The notes beneath the pieces are model-generated. The model saw nothing but the letters and a program-made list of their open reading frames with translations. It was not told where the DNA came from and did no database searches. The translations under genes were made by a program, and so were the position numbers. A stretch of DNA of 64,000 bases, from positions 43,133 through 107,132 of the forward strand of contig CAMSZT010000005.1 in NCBI GenBank assembly GCA_947066815.1. The letters are read 5' to 3'. The DNA is from an uncultured Lachnotalea sp. Lineage in GTDB: Bacteria; Bacillota; Clostridia; Lachnospirales; Lachnospiraceae. How positions within the stretch are numbered: the first letter of the stretch is position 1; every line of letters begins with the position of its first letter. This document shows positions 33,422-42,015 of the stretch, in pieces.

Positions 33422-34644
33422 GACGGACGTTGATCGTCGGCGGCGGAGCCGCCGGCATGACGGCGGCCATCGCGGCCGCCCGGGAGGGGGATGCGGTAAC
33501 CCTTCTGGAGCACACGGACACCCTGGGAAAAAAAATCCTCTCCACCGGAAACGGCCGCTGCAACCTGACCAACCGGCGGCAGGGGGAGGAGTTTTACCAT
33601 TCGGAAAATCCAGGCTTTCCTTTTCCGGCCCTGGATCGGTTCGGATTTGAGGAGACACTCCGTTTTTTCGGGGAATTGGGGCTTTTTTTCAGGGAGCGGG
33701 ACGGCTATGTCTATCCCCGTTCCCTGCAGGCGAAGGCCGTCCGGGAGTCTCTTATCTCGGAGCTTTCCAGGAAAACGGTGGAGATCCGGACGGGGTGCAG
33801 GATCCATAAGGCAGAAAAGATGGCGGGCGGGACCTTTCTGATCGAAACGGAGGAGACTTCCTTTGAGGCGGATGCCCTGATCCTGGCCTGCGGCGGGATG
33901 GCGGCCCCCCATACCGGCTCCGACGGGAGCGGCTACCGGCTGGCAGAGTCCCTCGGCCACCGGCTGATCCCGCCGGTCCCGGCCCTCACGGGCCTTTTCG
34001 CCGCCTCCAATCCTATTAAGAAGGCGGCCGGAGTCCGGACGGAGGGGACCATCTCTCTCTATGTGGAGGAGAACGGGAAGCGGAGGCTTTTGGGCTCTGA
34101 TACGGGGGAGTTTCAGATCACGGATTACGGGATCTCCGGCATTCCCGCCTTTCAGGTGAGCCGCCATGGGGCCAGGGCCCTCTCGGAGGGAAAAACGGTC
34201 TCTGCGTCCTTAAACTTTCTTCCGGAATACAGAAAAGAGGAGGCGGAGGAATTGCTCCTTCACCTCCTTTCGGGAGAGGGGGACGCTCTGCGGATCCTCT
34301 GCGGCCTGTTTCCGGAAAAGCTGGCGGCGGTGTTCTTAAAAAAGGCTGGTATCCCCCTTCGCGTCCCGGCCGGCCTTCTGGGGGAGAAACGGGCGAAAAC
34401 GCTTTCGGGGCTTGTCTGCCGGTTCCCCCTGGAGATCCGGGCGGTCAACGATTTTTCAAAGGCCCAGGTGACGGCGGGCGGGGTCGACACCAGGGATGTC
34501 CGGGCGGAAACCATGGAGTCAGAGCTGGTTTCCGGCCTTTATTTTGCCGGGGAGATCCTGGACGTGGACGCATCCTGCGGCGGTTACAATCTACAGTGGG
34601 CATGGGCCAGCGGTTTTCTGGCCGGAAAGCAGGGGAGGCCATGA
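33418..34644 (+). CDS. HI0933/YhiN-family FAD flavoprotein
   Basis: A 408-aa oxidoreductase-like protein. It begins with the dinucleotide-binding motif VGGGAAGMTAAIAAA, then GKKILSTGNGRCNLTN, the family hallmark. LILACGGMAAPHTGSDGSGY lies in the middle, and the second FAD site GLYFAGEILDVDASCGGYNLQWAWASG at the end. The family binds FAD; the physiological reaction is not established. The start at 33418 lies in an ATGA overlap with the lipoprotein gene, behind GAAGGAGG. The end overlaps the next flavoprotein gene by 4 bp. Confidence 0.92.
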   Translation: MRRTLIVGGGAAGMTAAIAAAREGDAVTLLEHTDTLGKKILSTGNGRCNLTNRRQGEEFYHSENPGFPFPALDRFGFEETLRFFGELGLFFRERDGYVYPRSLQAKAVRESLISELSRKTVEIRTGCRIHKAEKMAGGTFLIETEETSFEADALILACGGMAAPHTGSDGSGYRLAESLGHRLIPPVPALTGLFAASNPIKKAAGVRTEGTISLYVEENGKRRLLGSDTGEFQITDYGISGIPAFQVSRHGARALSEGKTVSASLNFLPEYRKEEAEELLLHLLSGEGDALRILCGLFPEKLAAVFLKKAGIPLRVPAGLLGEKRAKTLSGLVCRFPLEIRAVNDFSKAQVTAGGVDTRDVRAETMESELVSGLYFAGEILDVDASCGGYNLQWAWASGFLAGKQGRP

Positions 34645-36311
34645 TTCGTATCACAGGGATAACGCTTACGCCGGGGGAGGGGGAGCGGCATCTTCTCCCG
34701 AAGATCTGCAGAAAGCTCCGGCTTTCGGAGAAAGACATCGCCGCATGGCATATCACGAAAAGATCCATCGACGCCAGAAAAAAGGAGGCGCCTGTCTGCG
34801 TCTATCAGGTGGATGTGGAAGTACAGGGACGGGAGGCAGCTGTCCTGAAACGGATCCGCGGCCCTGAGATCCGGATCATGAAAGAAGCGTCCTATCGGTT
34901 TCCTGTGCAGAAGGGGAGAGTGTTTCCGCATCGGCCGATCATCGTGGGGACAGGCCCCGCCGGGCTGTTCTGCGGCTATATGCTGGCAGAAGCCGGGTAT
35001 GCGCCGATTCTTCTGGAGAGGGGAGGACCGGTGCCGGAGCGGGAGGAGGCCGTCAAACGATTCTGGAAGACCGGCATCCTGGATCCGGAGTGCAATGTAC
35101 AGTTTGGAGAGGGCGGAGCGGGAACCTTCTCCGACGGAAAGCTCAACACGCTGACGAAGGATCCTTTTCTCCGGGGGCGGAAGGTCCTGGAGACCTTCGC
35201 CGCTATGGGGGCGGGGGAGGAGATCCTCTATGACAGCAAACCTCATATCGGGACGGACGTATTGAAAGCAGTCCTCGGGAATCTCAGGCGGGAGATGGAA
35301 CGGCTTGGCTGTGAGTTTTTCTTTCACACGAAGTTTACGGACCTGGAATGTGCGGGCGGGAGGCTTTCCGGTATTTTTACGGAGGATGTGAGAAGCGGGG
35401 AGCGCCGTTTTTTCCTGACAGAGCATTTGATCCTTGCCATCGGCCACAGCGCCAGGGACACCTTCCGCATGCTCTATGACAGGAGGCTTTCCATGCATGC
35501 CAAGGCCTTTGCCGTAGGGCTTCGGATGGAGCACCCCCAGGCCATGATCCAGAAGGCTCAGTACGGGGAACGGTTTGCCGGGGCCTTTCCTCCGGCTCCC
35601 TACAAGGTGACGGCCCGGGCGTCGGACGGAAGGGGGGTCTATTCCTTCTGCATGTGCCCAGGCGGTTACGTGGTCAACGCCTCCTCGGAACAGGGAAGGC
35701 TCGCGGTCAACGGCATGAGCAACCGGGCCAGGGACGGGAGGAACGCCAACAGCGCCGTCATCGTCACGGTCTCCCCGGAGGATTTTGTCCGGCTCTCCGG
35801 GCCGGGAACACCTGACGGGGGATTTCCTGACGCCGGAGACGGTTTTTCTTCTGCCGACAGGATCCATCCCCTCGCCGGGGTGGAATTCCAGCGGAGGCTG
35901 GAGGAGCGGGCATTCTCCCTGGCAGACGGCGCCGTGCCCCTGCAGCTTTACGGGGATTTTAAGGCAGGCCGGATGAGCACAGGCCCGGTGGATGTCCTCC
36001 CCGACACCATGGGGGCGAACTGCTATACGGATATCCGGGGGATCCTGCCAGATTTCGTGAACCGGGCCATCGTGGAGGGCGTGGATCTCTGGGGGCGGAG
36101 GATATCCGGCTTTGACCGGTATGACGCCGTCCTCTCCGGCGTGGAGAGCCGCACCTCCTCCCCGGTCCGCATCGAGCGGGACGATAGCCTCATGGGCAGT
36201 ATCCCCGGGATCTATCCCTGCGGCGAAGGGGCCGGGTACGCCGGCGGGATCACCTCGGCGGCCATGGACGGGATCCGGGTGGCGGAGGCGGTCGTGAAGG
36301 AAAGGTCGTGA
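34641..36311 (+). CDS. NAD(FAD)-utilizing dehydrogenase-type flavoprotein
   Basis: A 556-aa protein with an N-terminal domain (ITGITLTPGEGE ... ITKRSIDARKK) linked to an FAD domain: IIVGTGPAGLFCGYMLAEAG (about 99-118), then CNVQFGEGGAGTFSDGKL, LAIGHSARDTF, and the end GIYPCGEGAGYAGGITSAAMDG. This is the large family of predicted FAD-dependent dehydrogenases common in Firmicutes; the substrate is unknown. AGGGGAGG precedes the start, which overlaps the previous stop as ATGA. The unit ends before a gap with its own promoter. Confidence 0.9.
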   Translation: MIRITGITLTPGEGERHLLPKICRKLRLSEKDIAAWHITKRSIDARKKEAPVCVYQVDVEVQGREAAVLKRIRGPEIRIMKEASYRFPVQKGRVFPHRPIIVGTGPAGLFCGYMLAEAGYAPILLERGGPVPEREEAVKRFWKTGILDPECNVQFGEGGAGTFSDGKLNTLTKDPFLRGRKVLETFAAMGAGEEILYDSKPHIGTDVLKAVLGNLRREMERLGCEFFFHTKFTDLECAGGRLSGIFTEDVRSGERRFFLTEHLILAIGHSARDTFRMLYDRRLSMHAKAFAVGLRMEHPQAMIQKAQYGERFAGAFPPAPYKVTARASDGRGVYSFCMCPGGYVVNASSEQGRLAVNGMSNRARDGRNANSAVIVTVSPEDFVRLSGPGTPDGGFPDAGDGFSSADRIHPLAGVEFQRRLEERAFSLADGAVPLQLYGDFKAGRMSTGPVDVLPDTMGANCYTDIRGILPDFVNRAIVEGVDLWGRRISGFDRYDAVLSGVESRTSSPVRIERDDSLMGSIPGIYPCGEGAGYAGGITSAAMDGIRVAEAVVKERS

Positions 36312-36417
36312 GGACCGTTTCTTTGATGAAATACCGGGCAGGATATTTCAGGGTGAATTTTGTGATGGAAAACCGCCGGGGCCAGTTTTGTTCTTTGTGG
36401 TTTTTTTATTTGCGGCA

Positions 36418-36446
36418 TCGACAATAAAGCAAAAATGGTTTATAAT
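36418..36446 (+). promoter_or_regulatory. Sigma-A promoter upstream of proB
   Basis: TCGACA (36418-36423) and consensus TATAAT (36441-36446) have a 17-bp spacer. It lies in the 342-bp gap after the flavoprotein gene and drives the broken small ORF and proB. Confidence 0.7.
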
Positions 36447-36481
36447 GCTATCATCAGATGAGGCACTGACAAGGAACGGGT

Positions 36482-36627
36482 ATGGTAGAGGTTATGACAG
36501 ATAAATAATTTAAAACGATCCTTGAGATGTTGGACATGATCTTAGATGGGTGCAAAGATTTAAATGAGGCAAAAAGAAAGTCCGGAAGCTGATCGAGAAT
36601 CAGAGCGGCAAGGAAAAGACAGAATAG
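36482..36627 (+). pseudogene. Decayed small ORF upstream of proB
   Basis: From ATG 36482 or 36494 the frame reads MTDK, then a TAA, then continues as FKTILEMLDMILDGCKDLN EAKRK. There a one-base shift leads into VRKLIENQSGKEKTE and a stop at 36625. Restoring one codon (for example GAA for TAA) and one base gives a coherent helical, charged protein of about 44 aa. Two lesions in such a short ORF imply loss of function. It is placed directly behind a strong promoter. Confidence 0.45.
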
Positions 36628-36653
36628 TTTAGTCAAACGGAGAGATTGCTCAC

Positions 36654-37496
36654 ATGGACAGAAAAACGAGGCTTCTCGGGAAGAGGCGGGTGGTGGTGAA
36701 GATCGGCTCCTCCTCCCTGACCCACAAATATACGGGATTTTTAAATCTGAACAAGGTGGAAAAGCTGGCCAGAGTCCTCTGTGACCTGAGAAACCAGGGC
36801 ATGGAGGTGGTGCTGGTGAGCTCCGGCGCAGGGGCCGTCGGCCGCAAGACCATGGGCTGTCTGGAGCGGCCGGACGCCCTTCCGGTGAAGCAGGCTCTGG
36901 CGGCGGTGGGGCAGGCGAAACTCATGATGACCTACCAGAAGCTTTTTTCGGAATACAACCAGGTGGTGGCCCAGATCCTGATGACGAAGACCACCATGCT
37001 CAACGAGGAATCCTGCAGGAATGCGAGGAACACCTTCGACGAGCTCCTCGCCATGGGGGTGATCCCCATTGTCAATGAAAATGATACCGTAGCCACCCAT
37101 GAGATCGAATTCGGGGACAACGACCGGCTCTCCGCCATCGTGGCGGCGGTGATCGGCGCGGACCTTCTGATCCTCCTCTCCGACATCGACGGGCTCTACG
37201 AGGACGACCCCAGGGCGAACCCGGCAGCCGCCTTTATCGGCGAGGTGACAGAGATCACGGACGGCCTTGCGGAGATGGGAAAGGAAACCACCGGGAGCAG
37301 TGTGGGCACCGGCGGCATGTCGGCCAAGATCGTGGCAGCCCGGATGGCCACCGACGCGGGGATCGACATGGTCATCACCAACGGGGACGACGTGGAGAAT
37401 ATCTACCGGGTTCTGGATGGGGAGCCGGTGGGAACTTTATTTTGGGCCCACAAGAATAAAGATTTTGACCTGATGGAATATCTGACAGTCTATTGA
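36654..37496 (+). CDS. proB: Glutamate 5-kinase
   Basis: Phosphorylates L-glutamate as the first step of proline synthesis; the product goes to ProA, encoded about 3 kb downstream in a fusion. The 280-aa protein is an amino-acid kinase fold: VVVKIGSSSLTH at the N-terminus, VSSGAGAVGRKTM, IPIVNENDTVATHEIEFGDNDRLSA (catalytic and glutamate site), LILLSDIDGLYEDDPR, and GTGGMSAKIVAARMA. It ends without the PUA domain found in E. coli and Bacillus ProB, as in many Clostridia. Proline feedback residues in the kinase core cannot be judged by eye. Confidence 0.95.
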   Translation: MDRKTRLLGKRRVVVKIGSSSLTHKYTGFLNLNKVEKLARVLCDLRNQGMEVVLVSSGAGAVGRKTMGCLERPDALPVKQALAAVGQAKLMMTYQKLFSEYNQVVAQILMTKTTMLNEESCRNARNTFDELLAMGVIPIVNENDTVATHEIEFGDNDRLSAIVAAVIGADLLILLSDIDGLYEDDPRANPAAAFIGEVTEITDGLAEMGKETTGSSVGTGGMSAKIVAARMATDAGIDMVITNGDDVENIYRVLDGEPVGTLFWAHKNKDFDLMEYLTVY

Positions 37497-37525
37497 CCCG
37501 GGAGGGTCCGGAAAGGGCACGCACC

Positions 37526-38409
37526 ATGAAGATCCAGTTTTTAAACGGCGGCCTGGCAAACCAGGCCTTCCAGTATATTTTTGCAAGATACTATGAATTA
37601 TCCCATCCGGACGGCATCATGTATCTGGATGACTCTTATTTTGCGCTGAACACGGTCCACAACGGCTATGAGCTGGAAAAGGTTTTTGGGATCAGGGCTC
37701 ATATGCTGAGCGAATGCTTTGACAAAGCGGTCTGGGATTTTATCCTGGGGGAGCGGAAAGCCGGCAAGAGTGTGCCCCAGATCCTTCAGGAAAACCAGAT
37801 CCAGATCCAGATGCTCTCGGAGGTGGACGGATACCGGCAGTTCAATCCCTTTGACGGGGAGGTACATCGTATCCCCAGCAGTCAGTACCTTCCTGAGATC
37901 CAGGATCTGCCGGGAAATTTTTATTATCACGGTTACTGGATCAAACGGGACTGGTTTGACCGGTATCAGGATCATTTCCGGAAAGAATTCACCTTTCCGC
38001 AGATCGCAGACGCCAAAAACCAGTCCTATATGGAGGAGATCCAAAACACTCAGTCCGTCTCCATCCATGTGAGGCGGGGGGATTATGTGACCCTCGGCTG
38101 GTCTCTGGAGCCGGGATTTTACCGCACCTGCATCCGGACCTTTCTGGAATCCGTGTCCGGTCCCTGGCATCTCTTCGTGTTTTCAGATGACATTTCCTGG
38201 TGCCGGGCCCATGAGGAGGAGCTCGGGTTCGGGGTGTTTCCCTCCGTCACTTACGTAGAGGGGAACACCCACGGGAAAATTACCTGGATCTGCAGCTTAT
38301 GAGTGCCTGCAAGGCCATGTTTGTCTCAAACAGCGCGTTCTCTTACCTTGCGGCGCTCTTAAATACCAAAAAGCAGTATATGCTGAACATGGCTGACCGG
38401 AAACTATAA
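37526..38409 (+). pseudogene. GT11-like glycosyltransferase broken by a frameshift
   Basis: The start at 37526 opens with MKIQFLNGGLANQAFQYIFA, typical of family 11 (alpha-1,2-fucosyltransferase-like) enzymes. It includes the donor-site motif HVRRGDYV (about residue 188). The frame then ends prematurely at 38300-38302. From 38281 another frame continues the expected family ending (YLDLQLMSACKAMFVSNSAF, then SYLAALL) to a TAA at 38407. Adding one A to the GGGAAAATT tract near 38276 restores one ORF of about 294 aa. The lesion could be real decay, slippage-based switching, or a sequencing error. It lies between proB and the patatin gene. Confidence 0.75.
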
Positions 38410-38476
38410 ACAGCAGGAAAAACGGAGCATATTTTTTGGTTGACTGACAGCCAAAGGACAGAAGGAGCGGAAATTT

Positions 38477-39337
38477 ATGGCGATCATCGAGAAAAAAGCG
38501 GGACTTGTCTTAGAGGGGGGCGCGACCAGGGGGATCTTTACCTCCGGCGTCCTGGACTATCTGATGGAGCAGGAATTATACCTGCCCTACGTGATCGGCG
38601 TGTCGGCCGGGGCGTGCAATGGGATCGACTATGTGTCCGGGCAGATCGGCCGGACCAGAAACTGCATCATCCCGCCGGATAAGGACAGCCGGTACATCGA
38701 CGTCAGGAAGGCGTTAAAAACAGGAAGCCTCTTTGATATGGATCTGATCTTTGACAAATATCCGAAGGAGATCTTTCCTTTTGATTTTGAGGCATATCAG
38801 AATTCAAAGATCCGCTGTGAGATGGCAGTGACCAACTGCGTCACGGGAAAGGCGGAATACCTGGACGACAAGGAGGACGAGCTCCGGCTCCTCTCCATCT
38901 GTCGTGCCTCCTGCAGCATGCCGATCGCCTCGAGCATGGTGGAGATCGACGGGATCCCTTACATGGACGGAGGACTGACCGATTCCGTCCCGGTGGCGCG
39001 GATGTTAAAGCAGGGGTATAAAAAATGCGTGGTGGTCCTGACCAGGAACGCCGGATACCGGAAGCGGCTCTCCAGGCAGGCGGCCCTCATCTATCAGGCG
39101 GCCTATAAGAAGTACCCGGAGCTTGTGAAGGCCTCCTGCAGAAGGCCGCTCCTCTATAACCGCACCATGGACCTTATAGACCGGCTGGAGGAAAAAGGGC
39201 ACATTTTCGTGATCCGGCCTGAGATGCCCGTGGTCTCCCGGACAGAGCAGCGGCCGGAGGTGCTGGACGCCTTTTACCGCCACGGCTATGAGTCGATGAA
39301 GAATCGTTTTGAGGAACTGATCAATTATCTTGGGTGA
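38477..39337 (+). CDS. Patatin-like phospholipase
   Basis: A 286-aa cytoplasmic serine hydrolase of the RssA/YjjU type. The oxyanion loop is GLVLEGGATRGIFTSGVLDYL, the nucleophile elbow GVSAGACNG (Ser about 49), and the catalytic Asp lies in YMDGGLTDSVPV (about 158). The dyad is complete. The C-terminal part (RPEMPVVSRTEQRPEVLDAFY) is the usual extension of this bacterial subgroup. AAGGAG precedes the ATG. It likely removes acyl chains from phospholipids or related esters; the biological role is not known. Confidence 0.92.
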   Translation: MAIIEKKAGLVLEGGATRGIFTSGVLDYLMEQELYLPYVIGVSAGACNGIDYVSGQIGRTRNCIIPPDKDSRYIDVRKALKTGSLFDMDLIFDKYPKEIFPFDFEAYQNSKIRCEMAVTNCVTGKAEYLDDKEDELRLLSICRASCSMPIASSMVEIDGIPYMDGGLTDSVPVARMLKQGYKKCVVVLTRNAGYRKRLSRQAALIYQAAYKKYPELVKASCRRPLLYNRTMDLIDRLEEKGHIFVIRPEMPVVSRTEQRPEVLDAFYRHGYESMKNRFEELINYLG

Positions 39338-39495
39338 TCTTTCCCGGCAGCAGGATCACGGCGGCCGGGGACAAAACGGCGCGGGCCTTGCGGGCGACGG
39401 GGCAGGGATCGAAAACACAGGGCAAAAGGCAGGGATCGGGGAGCACAGATCAAAGAACGTGGACCGAAGGACATGGATCGGAAAAGAGGAGAGCT

Positions 39496-39729
39496 ATGAC
39501 AGAAAAGGAGATCGGCCGGATCAATGAATTGTACCATAAATCCAAGGCGGAGGGCCTTACGGAGGAGGAAAAGGCGGAGCAGGCAAAGCTCAGGCAGGAT
39601 TATATCCTGGCGATCCGAGAAAATCTGAGAGGAACTTTGAACAACGTGAGCATCCTGGAGCCGGACGGCACGGTGACGGAACTGAAAAAAGTGGCGGAAC
39701 GGAAAGCGAAGAGGAAGAGGGAGTCATGA
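39496..39729 (+). CDS. DUF896 / YnzC-family protein
   Basis: A 77-aa protein: [20 protein letters not shown], then [24 protein letters not shown], then a basic tail. This is the characteristic helical hairpin of the YnzC family. The start at 39496 follows AGAGGAGAG. The stop overlaps the next start as ATGA. In Bacillus the homologue is SOS-linked (yneA operon); here the context is folate and proline metabolism. The 158-bp gap upstream has no other feature I can support. Confidence 0.9.
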   Translation: MTEKEIGRINELYHKSKAEGLTEEEKAEQAKLRQDYILAIRENLRGTLNNVSILEPDGTVTELKKVAERKAKRKRES

Positions 39730-41606
39730 AGGAACAGGGGATCTTGACAAAGAAAAACATCAGGCGGACAGTGAGAGAGAGAAGGCAGGCGCTGACTTAC
39801 GGGCAGGAGGAGGCCGGAAGCGGGCAGATCTTATCTTATGTCCGTTCGCTGCCGGAATACAGGGAGGCGGAAGTGATCTACTGCTATGTGGATTACAACC
39901 ATGAAGTGAAGACCTGGCCCGTCATGGAGCAGGCCATGGCGGACGGCAAGCAGGTGGCGGTCCCCCGGGTGAACGGCGAAACCATGGAATTTTACCGGAT
40001 CACGGGAAAAGAGGACCTGGAGCCGGGCTATTCCGGCATCCTGGAGCCGAAAGAGGGACTTCCCGCGGTCTCGGACGGCGGCAAGGCGGCGGGCGGCCGG
40101 GGCGGCAGAGCAGGAGAGAGCGCTCCCGTCGGGCGGGCGCTGTTTTTGATGCCCGGGGTGGCCTTTGACAGAGACCATCACCGGGTCGGCTACGGAGGCG
40201 GCTTCTACGACCGGTATCTGGAGGCCCACCCGGGGCTCGTGACGGCGGCCCTGGCCTACGAGTGCCAGATGTTCGACGCGGTCCCCTTTGAGGAATTCGA
40301 CATCCTTCCCCAGATCCTCGTCACGGAAGCGGGGGTGAGCCGTCTGGAGAGGAGCCTTTCGGATACGCTCACCCGGATGGGAGAGCGGGCAAAAAGAGCA
40401 GCGGCGGTCCTTGGGACTCTCGGTGTCTCGGAAAAAGACCGCGGCCTTCTGGCGGCGGCGGACGCGCTGGAGGCCAATACGGAGCGGATCTTAAAGGCCA
40501 ACGAGGCAGATATGGAGGCAGGGAGAGCGCAGGGCATGCACGAGGGGCTCCTGGACCGTCTCGCCCTCACCAAAGAACGGATTCTTTCCATGGCGGACGG
40601 TCTCAGGCAGGTGGCGGCCTTAGACGACCCGGTGGGCGAGGTCCTCTCCATGAAGAAGCGGCCCAACGGCCTTCTGATCGGGGAGAAACGGGTGCCCCTC
40701 GGCGTCATCGGTATCATCTATGAGTCCAGGCCCAATGTGACGGCGGACGCTTTCGGCCTCTGCTTCAAGGCGGGGAACGCCGTGATCTTAAAGGGTGGGA
40801 GCGACGCCATAAGGTCCAACCAGGCTATCGCCTCCGTGATCCGGGAGGCCCTGGTCTCCTGTAGCCTTCCGGGGGATTCCCTGCAGCTTGTCACCAGCAC
40901 GGACCGGGAGGCAGCCAGGCTCCTCATGCGGATGAACGGCTTCATCGACGTGCTGATCCCCAGGGGCGGAGCCGGCCTCATCCGCACGGTGGTGGAAAAC
41001 AGCACGGTCCCGGTCATCGAGACGGGAACCGGAAACTGCCATATTTTCGTGGATGAGAGCGCCGACCTCTCCATGGCTGCGGACATCATCCTCAACGCGA
41101 AGACCCAGCGGATCGGCGTCTGCAACGCCTGTGAATCCCTGCTGATCCACAAAAACATTTCGGAAAAGCTGTGGGGCGTGCTGGCCGGACGGCTCGCGGA
41201 AAAGCAGGTGGAGATCCGGGGGGACGAGACGGTCTGCGCCCTGGTGCCGGAGGCGGTGCGTGCCTCGGAGGAAGACTGGGGGCGGGAATATCTGGATCAC
41301 ATCCTCTCGGCCAAGACGGTGGACTCCGTGGAGGAGGCCATCGCCCACATCAACCGCTACAACACAAAGCACTCGGAGGCCATCGTCACAAAGAGTTATG
41401 AAAACGCCCAGAAATTTCTGGACGAGGTGGACGCGGCTGCGGTCTATGTCAACGCCTCGACCCGGTTCACCGACGGCTTTGAGTTCGGCTTCGGGGCGGA
41501 GATCGGCATCAGCACCCAGAAGCTCCACGCCAGAGGACCTATGGGACTCATTGCCCTTACGACGACCAAATACATTATCTACGGAAACGGGCAGGTGCGT
41601 CCGTGA
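39726..41606 (+). CDS. proA: 5-formyltetrahydrofolate cyclo-ligase fused to gamma-glutamyl phosphate reductase
   Basis: A 626-aa natural fusion. Residues 1-~208 are 5-FTHF cyclo-ligase: [22 protein letters not shown], and the active-site signature [21 protein letters not shown] Gly/Ala-rich insert (about 117-135) precedes the signature. From about residue 212 the chain is Pro[64 protein letters not shown], catalytic Cys in [12 protein letters not shown] (about 463) and the end [13 protein letters not shown]. There is no stop or start signal between the halves. The ProA half continues proline synthesis from ProB; the other half recycles 5-formyl-THF. I use proA for the longer half. Confidence 0.93.
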   Translation: MKEQGILTKKNIRRTVRERRQALTYGQEEAGSGQILSYVRSLPEYREAEVIYCYVDYNHEVKTWPVMEQAMADGKQVAVPRVNGETMEFYRITGKEDLEPGYSGILEPKEGLPAVSDGGKAAGGRGGRAGESAPVGRALFLMPGVAFDRDHHRVGYGGGFYDRYLEAHPGLVTAALAYECQMFDAVPFEEFDILPQILVTEAGVSRLERSLSDTLTRMGERAKRAAAVLGTLGVSEKDRGLLAAADALEANTERILKANEADMEAGRAQGMHEGLLDRLALTKERILSMADGLRQVAALDDPVGEVLSMKKRPNGLLIGEKRVPLGVIGIIYESRPNVTADAFGLCFKAGNAVILKGGSDAIRSNQAIASVIREALVSCSLPGDSLQLVTSTDREAARLLMRMNGFIDVLIPRGGAGLIRTVVENSTVPVIETGTGNCHIFVDESADLSMAADIILNAKTQRIGVCNACESLLIHKNISEKLWGVLAGRLAEKQVEIRGDETVCALVPEAVRASEEDWGREYLDHILSAKTVDSVEEAIAHINRYNTKHSEAIVTKSYENAQKFLDEVDAAAVYVNASTRFTDGFEFGFGAEIGISTQKLHARGPMGLIALTTTKYIIYGNGQVRP

Positions 41607-41621
41607 GCATCAAGGAATGGT

Positions 41622-41949
41622 ATGGAGAGAAATATAAGCGTTATTAAAGACCTCAATGGAAATAAAGGCAAAAGCTAATGCCGCACAGGGAATTCCAGAG
41701 ATGATCGAGATTGCGGAAAATAAGAGATTCCGGGAAAATCTGGCGAAAAAGCATGATAAAAATGCCAGATTTGGATGGTACCGATATGATTCTCGATTTG
41801 CCCTGCCGATTTTTGATGACGATGGGGAAGTTTTGCGTTATAATGTGTTCCATGTGGAGCTTGTGATCAGACATGCGGCGGATGGGAAATTGTATCTATA
41901 TGATATCATAAACATAAAAAAAGAAACGAGTACCCCGCTTGAGCCATAG
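41622..41949 (+). pseudogene. Fragment of a mobile-element-type protein
   Basis: The clear part is 41656-41949 (97 aa): KANAAQGIPEMIEIAENKRF, NARFGWYRYDSRFALPIFDDDGE, and RHAADGKLYLYDIINIKKET. This looks like the C-terminal end of large polyvalent or MuF-type proteins of conjugative elements and phages in gut Clostridia. Just upstream, another frame from 41622 reads MERNISVIKDLNGNKGKS, like the start of such a gene, and then stops. The two pieces suggest an internal deletion with frameshift. There is no signal of its own, and GC content is lower than in neighbours. It is probably a leftover of an element next to proA. Confidence 0.5.
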
Positions 41950-41975
41950 GCTGTACGGTTAAAAACTCATTTCTT
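41921..41975 (+). terminator. Imperfect inverted repeat before miaB
   Basis: AAGAAACGAGT (41921-41931) and ACTCATTTCTT (41965-41975) pair with one mismatch across a 33-nt loop that includes the fragment's stop codon. A T-rich stretch follows. The long loop makes terminator function doubtful. Confidence 0.3.
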
Positions 41976-42015
41976 GTTCTGATTATATGATAGAAAAGGA
42001 AAAAAGTCAAGAGAA

